From assembly GCA_938082375.1 (NCBI GenBank), contig CALKCJ010000026.1:1-64000 (forward strand): DNA of 64,000 nt, given 5' to 3'. This document shows, in pieces, positions 46,267-54,970 of the stretch. The notes under the pieces were generated by a model that was given only the letters and a program-made list of their open reading frames with translations, was not told the origin of the DNA and ran no database searches. Both the position numbers and the translations under genes were made by a program. The first letter of the stretch is position 1, and each line of letters begins with the position of its first letter. The stretch is from an uncultured Thermomicrobiaceae bacterium (lineage in GTDB: Bacteria; Chloroflexota; Chloroflexia; Thermomicrobiales; Thermomicrobiaceae).

Positions 46267-47328
46267 TCAGCAGCGCCCCTCGGCGAACAGCCGGGCGAGC
46301 TCGTCGACCCGGAATTCTGGCAACGGCATGATCCCTGAAGCGGTGCGCATCTCCATCCGCGTCGGGTCAGCTTCGAGCTGGCCGATGATCGCCGCTGGCG
46401 TATCAGCGTCTCGGAGCAGGCTCAGCGCCGCGTCTGTCGCCTCAGGCGCGATGACCGCGACGAGGGCGCCTGAGGCGATCAAGCCCAAAGGATCGATTGC
46501 GAGCACGTCGCACAGCGCGCGCGTCTCCGGGTAGATGGGAATCCTGAGCGCGTCGATGGTCACGCCGAGGCCGCCGGCCAGGGCGAGTTCACGCAGGCCA
46601 GTAGCGAGGCCGCCCTCGGTCGGGTCATGGAGCGCATGGAGGCGGTCGCCCAGTCGCTCCTGCAGGAGCCGAGCGGCCCTCACCACGCTGATGCCGGGGT
46701 CGTAGAGGAAGGCACGGCACCGGGCGAGGAACGATGCGTCGAAGTGCTCGGCAAGCCTGCTCGCGCACTCGCGGGCGAGGATCGCGGTGCCCTCGATCGC
46801 GATGCCGCGCGCGAGCAGGAGAGCATCTCCGGGCCGTGCTCGGTCAGGCCGGATCAAGCGGTCGGGCTCGACGGTGCCGACCATCATTCCGACGACAATC
46901 GGATGATCGAGCCCGGGTGTGATCTCGGTATGGCCCCCGACCAAGGCGACGCCGAGCCCGGCGCAGGCCGAGCGCAGTCCCTCGCCTATCTGCCGGACGA
47001 GTTCGGGCGTGGCTCCACCTTCGGGCAGCAGCACACTGGCCAGAAACCAGCGCGGAGTCGCCCCGAGGCAGGCGACGTCGTTCGCGTTCACGTTGACGGC
47101 GTACCAGCCGATCTCCTCAGTGACGAACGTGATGGGGTCGGTTTTGAGGACGAGGAGATGATCGCCGAGCCGGACAGCGGCGGCATCCCGACCGATACCA
47201 GGCCCGAGCACGACCGACTCGTCCAGGGGGAGGTCGCTGAGGAACTGCGCCAGGAGTTCCAGCGGCACTTTACCGACCGGTAGGAACTGTGTCACGTCAG
47301 GAATCTCCACCACTCGCGCCGGGTTCAC
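46267..47328 (-). CDS. HypE/AIR-synthase-like protein
   Basis: This 353-residue protein has the PurM/HypE fold: 'VVLGPGIGRDAAAVRLGDHLLVLKTDPITF', 'EIGWYAVNVNANDVACLGATPRWFLASVLLPEG' and 'GGHTEITPGLDHPIVVGMMVGTV' in the ATP-binding half, and 'HDPTEGGLATGLRELA' in the second. It lacks the C-terminal cysteine motif of true HypE (PRIC), and no hydrogenase gene is nearby, so it is a HypE-like paralogue of unknown substrate. The GTG 47328 start overlaps the end of pfkA by 32 bp. Confidence 0.85.
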   Translation of the reverse strand: MNPARVVEIPDVTQFLPVGKVPLELLAQFLSDLPLDESVVLGPGIGRDAAAVRLGDHLLVLKTDPITFVTEEIGWYAVNVNANDVACLGATPRWFLASVLLPEGGATPELVRQIGEGLRSACAGLGVALVGGHTEITPGLDHPIVVGMMVGTVEPDRLIRPDRARPGDALLLARGIAIEGTAILARECASRLAEHFDASFLARCRAFLYDPGISVVRAARLLQERLGDRLHALHDPTEGGLATGLRELALAGGLGVTIDALRIPIYPETRALCDVLAIDPLGLIASGALVAVIAPEATDAALSLLRDADTPAAIIGQLEADPTRMEMRTASGIMPLPEFRVDELARLFAEGRC

Positions 47329-48445
47329 CGTGAGGCTCGCCCAGGCTGATCCCCAGTCGTCTGCACGCCTCGAGAAGCGGGTGGGTCAGCGGTACCTGAC
47401 GTGGGCCGCGAGCGGGCTCGGCGAGTGGCACGGTGACAACGGAGTGGATCGGCTGGCCCCGTGGATCGTTTCGGACAGAGACCATGTGCCCGAAGGCCCC
47501 CGAGGCGATCGCGTCGGTGGCAGCGCAACCAAGTGCTGTTGCCAGGGCTCGGTCACGAGCGGTGGGCGGCCCGCCGCGCTGGAGGTGGGCAAGCGCGAGG
47601 GAGCGCACCTCTAAGGATACTCGCTGCGCCAGCTCCGCCTCGAGGACTTTGCAGACCCCGCCGTACTTGCGCTGGTAAGGCTGCGGGCCTGTGACTTCGT
47701 ACACGGCCTCGCCGCCACGTGGCTGGGCGCCCTCAGCCACGGCGACGATCGTGAAGCGGCGTCCCGAGCGCTCGCGCCTGGTGACGACTTCGACGAGTTC
47801 CTCGAGCACGAATGGGATTTCTGGTATCAGGATCGCATCGGCGCCACCGGCCAGTCCGGCGTAGAGCGCGATCCAGCCTGCGGTACGGCCCATAAGCTCG
47901 AGCAGCATGACTCGGTGGTGGCTCTCGGCGGTACTGTGGAGCCGATCAATCGCTTCTGTCGCGACGCTGACTGCCGTGTCGAAGCCGATCGTTGCCTCCG
48001 TGCCACGGACATCGTTATCGATGGTCTTCGGAATACCGACGACGGGTACACCGAGCTGCTGCAAACGGAAGGCTAGGGTCAGGCTGCCGTCACCGCCGAT
48101 CACAATCAGCGCGTCGATCTCGAAGCGTTCGAGTGACTTGACGAACGTCTGGCTGTGGTCACGTGGCTCGCGGTCACCCAGTTCTGGGAGCGTACACCAG
48201 AAAGGATTCGTGCGGTTGGAGGTGCCGAGCATCGTCCCACCGAGCGGGAGAAGCCCCCGAACCGAGTCGATCGTCAGCGGACGGGCTCGGCCAGTCAGCA
48301 CCCCTTCGAAGCCATCCTCGAAGCCGATGACCGACCAGCCGTGGGTCAGAATCGCGCTCTTGGTCACGGCGCGGACGGCTGCGTTCAGCCCGGGTGCGTC
48401 CCCGCCCGCAGTCAGGACTCCTATTCGCCGGATAGGTGATCCCAT
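47297..48445 (-). CDS. pfkA: 6-phosphofructokinase
   Basis: This 382-residue glycolytic kinase has 'RIGVLTAGGDAPGLNAAVRAV', 'ALIVIGGDGSLTLAFRL', 'VVGIPKTIDNDVRGTEATIGFDTAVS', 'LELMGRTAGWIALYAGLAGGADAILIPE' and 'LAHLQRGGPPTARDR'. G120 corresponds to E. coli G104, typical of ATP users. K140 corresponds to position 124, where Lys is typical of PPi users. This Gly/Lys pair is known from ATP-dependent actinomycete enzymes. ATG 48445 is preferred to the TTG at 48466. It is divergent from proS. Confidence 0.94.
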   Translation of the reverse strand: MGSPIRRIGVLTAGGDAPGLNAAVRAVTKSAILTHGWSVIGFEDGFEGVLTGRARPLTIDSVRGLLPLGGTMLGTSNRTNPFWCTLPELGDREPRDHSQTFVKSLERFEIDALIVIGGDGSLTLAFRLQQLGVPVVGIPKTIDNDVRGTEATIGFDTAVSVATEAIDRLHSTAESHHRVMLLELMGRTAGWIALYAGLAGGADAILIPEIPFVLEELVEVVTRRERSGRRFTIVAVAEGAQPRGGEAVYEVTGPQPYQRKYGGVCKVLEAELAQRVSLEVRSLALAHLQRGGPPTARDRALATALGCAATDAIASGAFGHMVSVRNDPRGQPIHSVVTVPLAEPARGPRQVPLTHPLLEACRRLGISLGEPHGEPGASGGDS

Positions 48446-48493
48446 CTGAACACCAGACTCCCACAATCAGCCTGGCGCATGCGGCCGGCACGG

Positions 48494-48499
48494 TATAAT
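48494..48499 (+). promoter_or_regulatory. Candidate -10 box of proS
   Basis: A consensus TATAAT at 48494-48499 lies 161 bp before the proS ATG, in the pfkA-proS divergent region. No clear -35 hexamer is seen. The leader would be about 155 nt. Confidence 0.45.
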
Positions 48500-48659
48500 C
48501 CGACCGAAGCACATCGAGCGATGGCTTCGGTTCCACTGCATTGTACACACGTCCGGTCGCAGGACTTGTTTCGTCGGAGAAGGCTAAGCGCGAAGGGTCT
48601 GGTGCGGTGGCGCAGCGCGTCAGGCCAGAAGCCCGGTCTCCGGTGGGAGGACAACGATC

Positions 48660-50114
48660 ATGACGACGGAGCGCAAGTTCGTCGAGGAGCTGATCGAGCA
48701 GGAGGACGACTTTGACCGGTGGTACGTCGAGGTCGTCCGTAAGGCCGAACTGGCCGATGATTCCCCGGTGCGGGGTACGAAGGTCATCCGGCCCTACGGC
48801 TTCGCGCTTTGGGAGCACATGCAAGCGGAACTCGATCGGCGGATCAAGGAGACGGGGGTGCAGAACGCCTACTTCCCGCTCTTCATCCCCAAAAGCATGA
48901 TCGAGCGGGAAGCGGCGCATATCGCTGGCTTTGCGCCCGAGGTGGCCTGGGTCACGCGCGGTGGGGACAAGGAACTGGAGGAGCCCTGGGCGGTGCGGCC
49001 GACCTCCGAGGCCATTATCTGCCCGATGTTCGCCCGTTGGGTGCAGTCGTACCGCGACTTGCCGATCTTGATCAACCAGTGGTGTAGCGTGGTGCGCTGG
49101 GAGGAGCGGCCACGGGCGTTCCTGCGCACGCTCGAGTTCCTGTGGCAGGAAGGACACACCGTACATGCGACGCTGGAAGAAGCTGAGCAGCGCGCCCGCT
49201 TGATGCTCGAGGTGTATCGTGACTTCGTCGAGACCGAGCTCGCCCTGCCCGTGATACCTGGACAAAAGACCGAATCGGAAAAGTTCGCTGGGGCTCTGCG
49301 CACCTATACCATTGAGGCAATGATGGGTGGTAAGCACTGGGCGTTACAATCTGCGACTTCCCACAATCTGGGAGATCACTTCGGGCGCGTCTTTGATATC
49401 CAGTTCCTCGATGCCGAGGGTAAGCGGCGCTACGCCTTCAACACAAGCTGGGGGCTCTCGCACCGAACTGTCGGCGCAATGGTCATGGTGCACGGTGACG
49501 ATCGGGGGCTGAAACTCCCGCCGCGGATTGCCCCGATCCAGGTCGTGATCGTACCGATTTGGCGTAGCGACGATGAGCGCGTCAAGGTCGAGGAAGCGGT
49601 CGACCGGGTACGTGGCCTGCTACGCGACGTCGTGCGAGTTCATGCTGACCTGAGGGAGGACAAGACGCCCGGCTGGAAGTTTAACGACTGGGATCTCAAA
49701 GGCGTGCCACTGCGGTTGGAGATCGGGCCGCGCGACGTGGCTCAGGAACAGGTGACGCTGGTTCGGCGCGACGTGCTCGGCAAGCGCCAAGCGATCCCGA
49801 TCAGCGGGCTCGTTCAGGCCGTGACTGAGATCCTGGACGACGTACAACACAGCCTCTTTACTGCAGCGAAGCGAATGCTAGACACGCACACCGAGGATGT
49901 CAGCGATTATGAACGCCTCAAGGAGCGCGTGGCCATCAACGCCGGGTTCTCGCGCGCGTCCTGGTGTGGGAGTGCCGAGTGCGAGACGCGGGTAAAGGCT
50001 GAGACCCGTGCGACCATTCGCTGTATCCCGTTCGAGCAGCCAGAACAGGTCGGCCCGTGCCTCGTCTGCGGTGAGGCTGGACGGTTCCAAGTGATTTGGG
50101 CACGGGCGTACTAG
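48660..50114 (+). CDS. proS: Prolyl-tRNA synthetase, archaeal/eukaryote-like type
   Basis: This 484-residue class II synthetase lacks the INS editing domain of the long bacterial form. It has 'VRGTKVIRPYGFALWEHMQAELD', 'NAYFPLFIPKSMIEREAAHIAGFAPEVAWVT', 'AVRPTSEAIICPMFARWVQSYRDLPILINQWCSVVRWE', 'FLWQEGHTVHATLEEAEQRA' and the C-terminal zinc-domain cysteines in 'WCGSAECE' and 'GPCLVCGEAG'. It charges tRNA-Pro. ATG 48660 follows GGGAGGACAACG. Its stop overlaps the GTG of the DUF4870 gene. Confidence 0.96.
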   Translation: MTTERKFVEELIEQEDDFDRWYVEVVRKAELADDSPVRGTKVIRPYGFALWEHMQAELDRRIKETGVQNAYFPLFIPKSMIEREAAHIAGFAPEVAWVTRGGDKELEEPWAVRPTSEAIICPMFARWVQSYRDLPILINQWCSVVRWEERPRAFLRTLEFLWQEGHTVHATLEEAEQRARLMLEVYRDFVETELALPVIPGQKTESEKFAGALRTYTIEAMMGGKHWALQSATSHNLGDHFGRVFDIQFLDAEGKRRYAFNTSWGLSHRTVGAMVMVHGDDRGLKLPPRIAPIQVVIVPIWRSDDERVKVEEAVDRVRGLLRDVVRVHADLREDKTPGWKFNDWDLKGVPLRLEIGPRDVAQEQVTLVRRDVLGKRQAIPISGLVQAVTEILDDVQHSLFTAAKRMLDTHTEDVSDYERLKERVAINAGFSRASWCGSAECETRVKAETRATIRCIPFEQPEQVGPCLVCGEAGRFQVIWARAY

Positions 50115-50599
50115 TGGGCATTGCAGACGAGTCACCTAGAGACGTCGAACGAACGCTGGCTGGTGTTGCGCACCTCCTGATTTTGGCCTCGCTGTGGGGT
50201 GCCGTGATCTCCCTGGTCATCTGGTGGCGAGAGCGCCAGCGATCGGGCTACGTGGGGTTCCAAGCAGCGCAGGCAGCGCTGTACCAGATCGTAGTCTATA
50301 TCGTGGGTATCGTGCTTGCGTTCATGCTGGTTGGCCTGCTCTGGATACCGTTCGTGGCGGTCTGGCCGCTGGTGCTGAAGGCCAGCCAGGAGGGCGAATC
50401 GTTCGGCGTGGTCGGGAGCATCTGGCTGCTCGCCATCGTGAGCGTTGCGGCGATTACGGTCGCGGTTTCGCTCTTGCTTTCCCTGGGAGCCATCGCCTAC
50501 GGGCTCTATGCGGCGATCCAGTGCTTTCGCGGCCGGCCCTTCCGCTACGTCCTGCTGGCGAGGATCGCGGAGCGGATGACGCCAGAGGGCAGCCGGTAG
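50114..50599 (+). CDS. DUF4870-type small membrane protein
   Basis: This 161-residue protein has four hydrophobic segments (about 14-34, 53-80, 95-115 and 118-137). The pattern 'LAGVAHLLILASLWGAVISLVIWWRERQRSGYVGFQAAQAALYQIV' is what I know from DUF4870 proteins. It is probably an inner-membrane protein of unknown role. GTG 50114 shares bases with the proS stop (TAGTG), so it is translationally coupled. Confidence 0.82.
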   Translation: MGIADESPRDVERTLAGVAHLLILASLWGAVISLVIWWRERQRSGYVGFQAAQAALYQIVVYIVGIVLAFMLVGLLWIPFVAVWPLVLKASQEGESFGVVGSIWLLAIVSVAAITVAVSLLLSLGAIAYGLYAAIQCFRGRPFRYVLLARIAERMTPEGSR

Positions 50600-50732
50600 C
50601 GCGATTCCCAGCCCGGCGACCGCAGCCACGTGGATCCGATCGTGAACGCGCGCGCCCTGCTCGCGCGAAGCGAGCGCTAGCCCGATGGCCTGCCCTCGGA
50701 TGTGCCTGGCCGCCGAGGCGCATTCGAGCTGC

Positions 50733-50738
50733 TATACT
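50733..50738 (+). promoter_or_regulatory. Candidate -10 box before the GlsB-like pseudogene
   Basis: TATACT at 50733-50738 lies 78 bp before the GTG of the pseudogene. No good -35 hexamer is seen. Confidence 0.35.
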
Positions 50739-50815
50739 TGTGTCAACCCTGTCAATCTGTTGGCAAGTTGCCTACACCAAGTGGGGGCGGGCTGTCGCGC
50801 GAAGGGAAAAGAGCG

Positions 50816-51060
50816 GTGAGTATCATCGGGTGGATCATGATTGGCGCGAGCGGGCTGGACTGCCGGCGTGATCATGAGCACCAATGCGCGGATGGGCTGG
50901 CTCGCCAACATCGTGGTCGGGATCCTGGGGGGCGCTTGTCGGCGGGTTCATCTACGCGCTGATTACCGTCGTTGAGTAGGCTGCCGGGTCCAATCCCGGC
51001 ATGCTGATCGGGACAACTATCGGTGTGATCGTCCTGCTAGCCACATCTGCCGTGCAGTAA
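50816..51060 (+). pseudogene. Frameshifted GlsB/YeaQ/YmgE-type stress-response membrane protein
   Basis: GTG 50816 follows a good GAAGGGAAAAG site and begins 'VSIIGWIMIGASGL'. After about 50860 the match moves to another frame ('AGVIMSTNARMGWLANIVVGILGG'). It changes frame again near 50935 ('LVGGFIYALITVVE'), then hits TAG (50977-50979). Beyond that stop a family-like end, 'SNPGMLIGTTIGVIVLLATSAVQ', runs to TAA at 51058-51060. The intact order matches the transglycosylase-associated GlsB/YeaQ family. At least two frameshifts and one stop imply a recently dead gene, unless they are sequence errors. Confidence 0.75.
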
Positions 51061-51118
51061 CCGTGGCACGAGGGCATAGCACAGCAGGGCCGACGACTGA
51101 GACCACACGCGTACAGAC

Positions 51119-51142
51119 CCAGGCGGAGGGGCTCTCCGCCTG
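51119..51142. terminator. Strong hairpin downstream of the GlsB-like pseudogene
   Basis: A perfect 10 bp stem, CCAGGCGGAG (51119-51128... ) with CTCCGCCTGG, encloses GGGCT. A short TCACTTTCC tract follows on the plus strand. It may end transcription from the pseudogene promoter. Confidence 0.5.
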
Positions 51143-51203
51143 GTCACTTTCCAGAAGAAGCTGCGCCTGCTCAGGTACAGCCGGTTCGGCTGTGGACGTC
51201 GGC

Positions 51204-51221
51204 GCCGTCCCGAAGGACGGC
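51204..51221 (-). terminator. UUCG-tetraloop hairpin downstream of the tRNA genes
   Basis: On the minus strand GCCGTCC-TTCG-GGACGGC forms a 7 bp stem capped by the very stable C(UUCG)G loop. It starts 34 nt after the CCA end of tRNA-Ser(GGA). No long U-tract follows, but the position suits a tRNA transcript end. Confidence 0.55.
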
Positions 51222-51254
51222 CCCTTACGGGCCCCGGGAGTGGTGGTCAGTCAG

Positions 51255-51346
51255 TGGCGGAAGGGGTGGGATTCGAACCCACGAGGCGCTCATCACGCCC
51301 ACGCGATTTCCAGTCGCGCGCACTCGGCCAGCTATGCGACCCTTCC
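51255..51346 (-). tRNA. tRNA-Ser (anticodon GGA)
   Basis: The acceptor stem GGAAGGG pairs with CCCTTCC, followed by G and an encoded CCA (51257-51255). The anticodon arm CGCGA-CTGGAAA-TCGCG gives anticodon GGA, reading UCC and UCU. The long variable arm and GTTCGAATC T-loop are those of a type II serine tRNA. It is the last of three minus-strand tRNA genes. Confidence 0.95.
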
Positions 51347-51356
51347 GTGGACGTAG

Positions 51357-51442
51357 CGGAGGGGGTGGGATTCGAACCCACGAGGGCTCATCGCCCTACC
51401 GCTTTTCGAGAGCGGCACCATAAACCACTCGGACACCCCTCC
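51357..51442 (-). tRNA. tRNA-Ser (anticodon CGA)
   Basis: The acceptor stem GGAGGGG pairs with CCCCTCC and ends with discriminator G. The next bases are CTA, so the CCA end is not encoded. The anticodon arm CCGCT-CTCGAAA-AGCGG gives CGA, reading UCG. The long variable arm fits serine. A TATACT box (51449-51454, minus) just upstream may give it its own promoter. Confidence 0.95.
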
Positions 51443-51448
51443 GCGCCT

Positions 51449-51478
51449 AGTATAGCAATGCAGGGCAGAGCCCTGCAT
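51449..51478 (-). promoter_or_regulatory. Hairpin and -10 box between tRNA-Arg and tRNA-Ser(CGA)
   Basis: ATGCAGGGC and GCCCTGCAT (stem 51458-51466 with 51470-51478, three-base loop) form a perfect 9 bp hairpin right after tRNA-Arg. TATACT (51454-51449) follows. This arrangement suggests tRNA-Arg termination or processing, then a new promoter for the serine tRNAs. Confidence 0.5.
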
Positions 51479-51483
51479 CATTC

Positions 51484-51559
51484 TGGTACGCCCGGAGGGA
51501 CTCGAACCCCCGACCTTTTGGTCCGCAACCAAACGCTCTATCCTCTGAGCTACGGGCGC
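51484..51559 (-). tRNA. tRNA-Arg (anticodon GCG)
   Basis: Seventy-six nucleotides including the encoded CCA. The acceptor GCGCCCG pairs with CGGGCGT (one G-U), the D-arm contains AGCTCAGAGGATAGAGC, and the anticodon arm TTTGG-TTGCGGA-CCAAA gives GCG, reading CGC. The T-arm has GGTTCGAGTCC. A minus-strand TATACT at 51604-51609 with TTGCGT 18 bp upstream is a likely promoter. Confidence 0.94.
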
Positions 51560-51849
51560 CCATCTTGATTTGTCGCGCCAGTCAGCGCTCGTCCCAGCCG
51601 TAGAGTATAGCATGTTCCGGCAGCGGAACGCAACCACTCTGCGAGGGCGGAAGACGCGTGCCGGGGACCGCGCTTCTGGCACCTCTGATAAGCGGGCTTG
51701 CTCGCTGCCCGCTGCTCGCTCAGGCAAGGTCTCAACTCGGCGGTGCGCTGTGACCGCTGTCCCTATTTTCCTCATCTGGGCACTGGTGCCGCGCCGCCGG
51801 CCTGTCGGGTGCTGCGCTCCCTCCTCCGGCGGACGCCAACGGGCTCGGC

Positions 51850-53121
51850 CTACGAGCTCGCAGTGTCGCACGGAGCGAGGAGCAGGAACGGCTCTCCTGA
51901 CTTCCCACCGCTGAAGCCGCACGGGTGGCTCTGGGGTACTGCCCAACTCTGCTGGAGACCGTTCAGGACGGTCGACCAGCGACTACTGCTCTTGGCGATC
52001 TGGTGCTCGACGATGTAGAGCGCAGCGGCTCCGGCGACGTGCGGACTGGCCATCGAAGTGCCACTGTAGGTCGCATAGCCACCGGGAACCGTCGAGCGGA
52101 TGCAGACACCGGGGGCCGCCAGGTCGACGACCGAGCCGTAGTTGCTGAAGGTGGCGAAGGTGTCGTCGGCGCCGACGTCGCTCCGGCACGTCGGTGATGC
52201 TTGGCCACCGGCTTTGCCGTCAAAGTCGGCCATGGCCGACACCGCGATCACCCGCGGGTGGTTCGCCGGGCTGAAGGTGCTGGCGTCCTTGCCGCTGTTA
52301 CCTGCCGCGACCACGTAGACGACGCCAGCGTCGGTCGAGCGGTTCAGCGCCGTGTTTAAGCTCTGGCTGCTGCACTCGCAGCCGAGGCTCATGTTCGCTA
52401 CTTCGATTCTGCTGGCGTTCGCGGTCACCCAGTCGATGCCAGCGATAATCCACGACAGATACCCACTGCCGTTGTCACTGAGTACCTTGACAGCCCAGAG
52501 CCGAGCGCCCGGGGCCACGCCGACCACGCCGGTGCCGTTGTCCAGCGCAGCGGCGATGCCCGCCACGTGGGTACCGTGCCCGTTCTTGTCCGCGTATCCA
52601 CCGGACTTGCACTTCGGCCGGACGATACCGCTGGTGGTACAGTTGACGCCGCCAGCAATGTTGAGGTCTGGGTGCGCAGCGATGCCGGTATCGAGGATCG
52701 CAATGTCCGCGTCGACGCGCTGGTCTGCGCCGTCGATCTTGGCTGTCGGGTTTTTGTCGGCCTCGACGCGGTCGACGCCGGTCGGCAGCTCTGCGAGCGC
52801 GTAGACCACCTGATCTGGCTCGACATAGGCCACGCGAGGATCGCTCGCGAGCGTCGCGATCGTCTGGGCGGGAAACTCCGCTGCAAACCCTTTGAGCGCG
52901 TGCTCGTAGACGAAGGCGAGCGCACCGCCGTGTCGCTGGGTGAGGCTTCGGGCTGCGGCGAGCGGATCCGCGGCGCTCTCCTGCAATACCACGATCACTC
53001 GAACCCTGCCGGAAGGCGCAGCGGCTGCAACAGAGTCGACAGAGAGGGGCCGAGCGACCAGCCCAAGAGAGGTGAGCGCCAGAGCGAGAGTCAACACGGT
53101 TGCAATGGCTGGGCGGCTCAT
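51850..53121 (-). CDS. Secreted subtilisin-like serine protease (S8)
   Basis: This 423-residue preproprotease has a signal peptide (residues 1-34). An I9-type propeptide ('RVRVIVVLQESAADPLAAARSLTQRHGGALAFVYEHALKGFAAEFP', to about 115) and the S8 domain follow. The triad is D144 ('AILDTGIAAHPD'), H182 ('DKNGHGTHVAGIAAA') and S356 ('YSGTSMASPHVAGAAAL'); the oxyanion Asn is in 'VVAAGNSG'. Paired cysteines (for example 'VNCTTSGIVRPKCKSG') suggest disulfides. It is probably an exported, heat-stable protease of the proteinase K/aqualysin type. ATG 53121 follows AAGGGGGAAGCG. Confidence 0.94.
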   Translation of the reverse strand: MSRPAIATVLTLALALTSLGLVARPLSVDSVAAAAPSGRVRVIVVLQESAADPLAAARSLTQRHGGALAFVYEHALKGFAAEFPAQTIATLASDPRVAYVEPDQVVYALAELPTGVDRVEADKNPTAKIDGADQRVDADIAILDTGIAAHPDLNIAGGVNCTTSGIVRPKCKSGGYADKNGHGTHVAGIAAALDNGTGVVGVAPGARLWAVKVLSDNGSGYLSWIIAGIDWVTANASRIEVANMSLGCECSSQSLNTALNRSTDAGVVYVVAAGNSGKDASTFSPANHPRVIAVSAMADFDGKAGGQASPTCRSDVGADDTFATFSNYGSVVDLAAPGVCIRSTVPGGYATYSGTSMASPHVAGAAALYIVEHQIAKSSSRWSTVLNGLQQSWAVPQSHPCGFSGGKSGEPFLLLAPCDTASS

Positions 53122-53248
53122 CGCTTCCCCCTTCGCCTGTCTTCGCGCCGCTCGACAGGGAGAACTGGCACACTTCGAGGCGCACTCAAGAACCGCAGGA
53201 GAGAGACCTGGGCCAGTCGATAACAGGTGTCCTCACCGTTGTCAAGGG

Positions 53249-54970
53249 TCATTCTTCGACACGCTCCGTCTCTTCGTAATAGTCGAGGCGGCGTGCGGAA
53301 ATCAGTGCTTGGATCTCCTGGATTCCAATGCCAAAGCGGTGTAGTGTGTGCCGAACCATCTCTAGGCCTGCCTCAAAGCTCGGTTGGACGACCTCGCTCG
53401 CGCCGGCCTCCACGAGCCGTTGGACATGCACACGGTGTTCCGCGCGAGCGATGATGTCGAGGGATGGGTTAAGGCGGCGGGCCAGGCGTACGGCCACCTC
53501 GGCTGCGAACGGGTCGGGCACGGCGACAGCGAGCACCCGCGCCTGTGGGATGCCAGCCGCTACCAGCACTTGCTCGTTGCTGACGTCACCGTAGATAGCC
53601 ACCACGCCGCGTCGTCTGAGCATGCGAATCGTCTCGGGATCACGGTCGATCACCACGTAGCGAAAGCGGCGACGTTCGAGCGCCCGCACGACCTCACGGC
53701 CAGTTCGTCCGTAGCCAGCCACCACGACGTGACCACGCAGCGGGCTGGTGTCGGCGGTGGGGTCGAGCAAGAGGGTCGGTTCGCGGGCAGCGATGATCCG
53801 TAGCGGCAGCGCGAGCACCCGTGCGAGGCGATCGGCTGAACCGACCAACCCGGAGTTGATGACAATCGAGATCAGGGCGGCCGCGATGATCACGTTGTAG
53901 AGCTGTGGCTCGATGATGTGCAACGTAAGTCCCTGGAGCGCCAGGACAAAGGAAAACTCGCCAATCTGGGCGAGATAGATTCCGGCTTGCGTTGCACTCT
54001 CGGTTGGGTAACCGAGGCGAGTGAGGACAACCGCCGTGACGAATACTTTGACGACGATGACCGATGTAAGGATGACGAGCACAAGCGGCCAGTTTTGAAC
54101 AAGCACCCGGGGATTGAGCAGAAGGCCGAGCCCGGCGAAGAACATGACACTGAACACGTCGCGGAGTGGGATGACCTCGCCAAGCACTTGCGAGGCGAAC
54201 TCGGATTCGGAGACGACGACGCCCGCCAGGAAGGCGCCGAGCGCGAATGAGAGACCAGCAGCCTCGCTGGCGAGCGCGACGCTGAAGGCGATAGCGATGA
54301 TGCCTAGCAGGAACAGCTCGCGCGACTCGAGACGCGCGAGCTGATACAGCGCCCAGGGGACGAGGCGCGTGCCGAGCACAGCGAGCAGGACCAGCACTGT
54401 GCCAGCGACCAGGAGCGAGGCGAGAAGATGGCTGACAACGTCCACCGCACTCTCTGCCGCCCATGCTGGCAAGATGACAAGAAAAGGGATGACGGCGATG
54501 TCTTGTGCGAGAGAAATACCGACGATCAGCCGCGCGTACGGCTGGTTCAACGCGCCACGTGACTGCAGAAGAGTCAGGGCCACGACAGAGCTGGACATGG
54601 CAACGATTTCGGCGAGCAGCACCGCCTGGCCGAACGGGAGTCCGATGCCAGCGAAGAGCGCGCCGGCTACCACGGCGGTAAGGAGTATCTGCAGTCCGCC
54701 ACCCCACAGGACGATCCGACGAAGCTCGAGCAACTCGCGAAAGGAGAAGTGCACGCCGAGCGAGAACATCAAGAACGTGACTCCGAGGTCGGCAAACGAC
54801 TGGATCGCCTCTCCACCGATGGAGATGAAGGGGTTGGCCTTGCCGAGGAACAGTCCGGCCGCCAGGTAGCCAAGGACAACTGGCTGCCGCAGCCGCTGGG
54901 CGATCGCGCCGCAGAGCAGCGCAAGGCTCAGCAGCATGAGGAACTCGATGAAGACCCTCGTGTTTTCCAC
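53249..54970 (-). CDS. Kef-type monovalent cation:proton antiporter with RCK N-domain
   Basis: This 573-residue CPA2 transporter has about 12 hydrophobic segments (residues 5-370), including 'LGYLAAGLFLGKANPF', 'LGVHFSFRELLELRR' and 'AFLAGVVVSESEFA'. A TrkA-N/RCK domain follows with the NAD-binding motif 'VVVAGYGRTGREVVRALERRRFRYVVIDRDPE'. No TrkA-C domain follows. It exports K+ or Na+ in exchange for protons. GTG 54970 has GGAGG four bases upstream; the frame extends further but without a site. Two c-di-AMP receptor homologues elsewhere in the window make K+ control by that nucleotide conceivable. Confidence 0.9.
   Translation of the reverse strand: MENTRVFIEFLMLLSLALLCGAIAQRLRQPVVLGYLAAGLFLGKANPFISIGGEAIQSFADLGVTFLMFSLGVHFSFRELLELRRIVLWGGGLQILLTAVVAGALFAGIGLPFGQAVLLAEIVAMSSSVVALTLLQSRGALNQPYARLIVGISLAQDIAVIPFLVILPAWAAESAVDVVSHLLASLLVAGTVLVLLAVLGTRLVPWALYQLARLESRELFLLGIIAIAFSVALASEAAGLSFALGAFLAGVVVSESEFASQVLGEVIPLRDVFSVMFFAGLGLLLNPRVLVQNWPLVLVILTSVIVVKVFVTAVVLTRLGYPTESATQAGIYLAQIGEFSFVLALQGLTLHIIEPQLYNVIIAAALISIVINSGLVGSADRLARVLALPLRIIAAREPTLLLDPTADTSPLRGHVVVAGYGRTGREVVRALERRRFRYVVIDRDPETIRMLRRRGVVAIYGDVSNEQVLVAAGIPQARVLAVAVPDPFAAEVAVRLARRLNPSLDIIARAEHRVHVQRLVEAGASEVVQPSFEAGLEMVRHTLHRFGIGIQEIQALISARRLDYYEETERVEE

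Noticed and set aside
46267-47328. True HypE (hydrogenase maturation)
   Set aside because: The C-terminal cysteine motif needed for cyanide-ligand transfer is absent and no hyp or hydrogenase genes are nearby.
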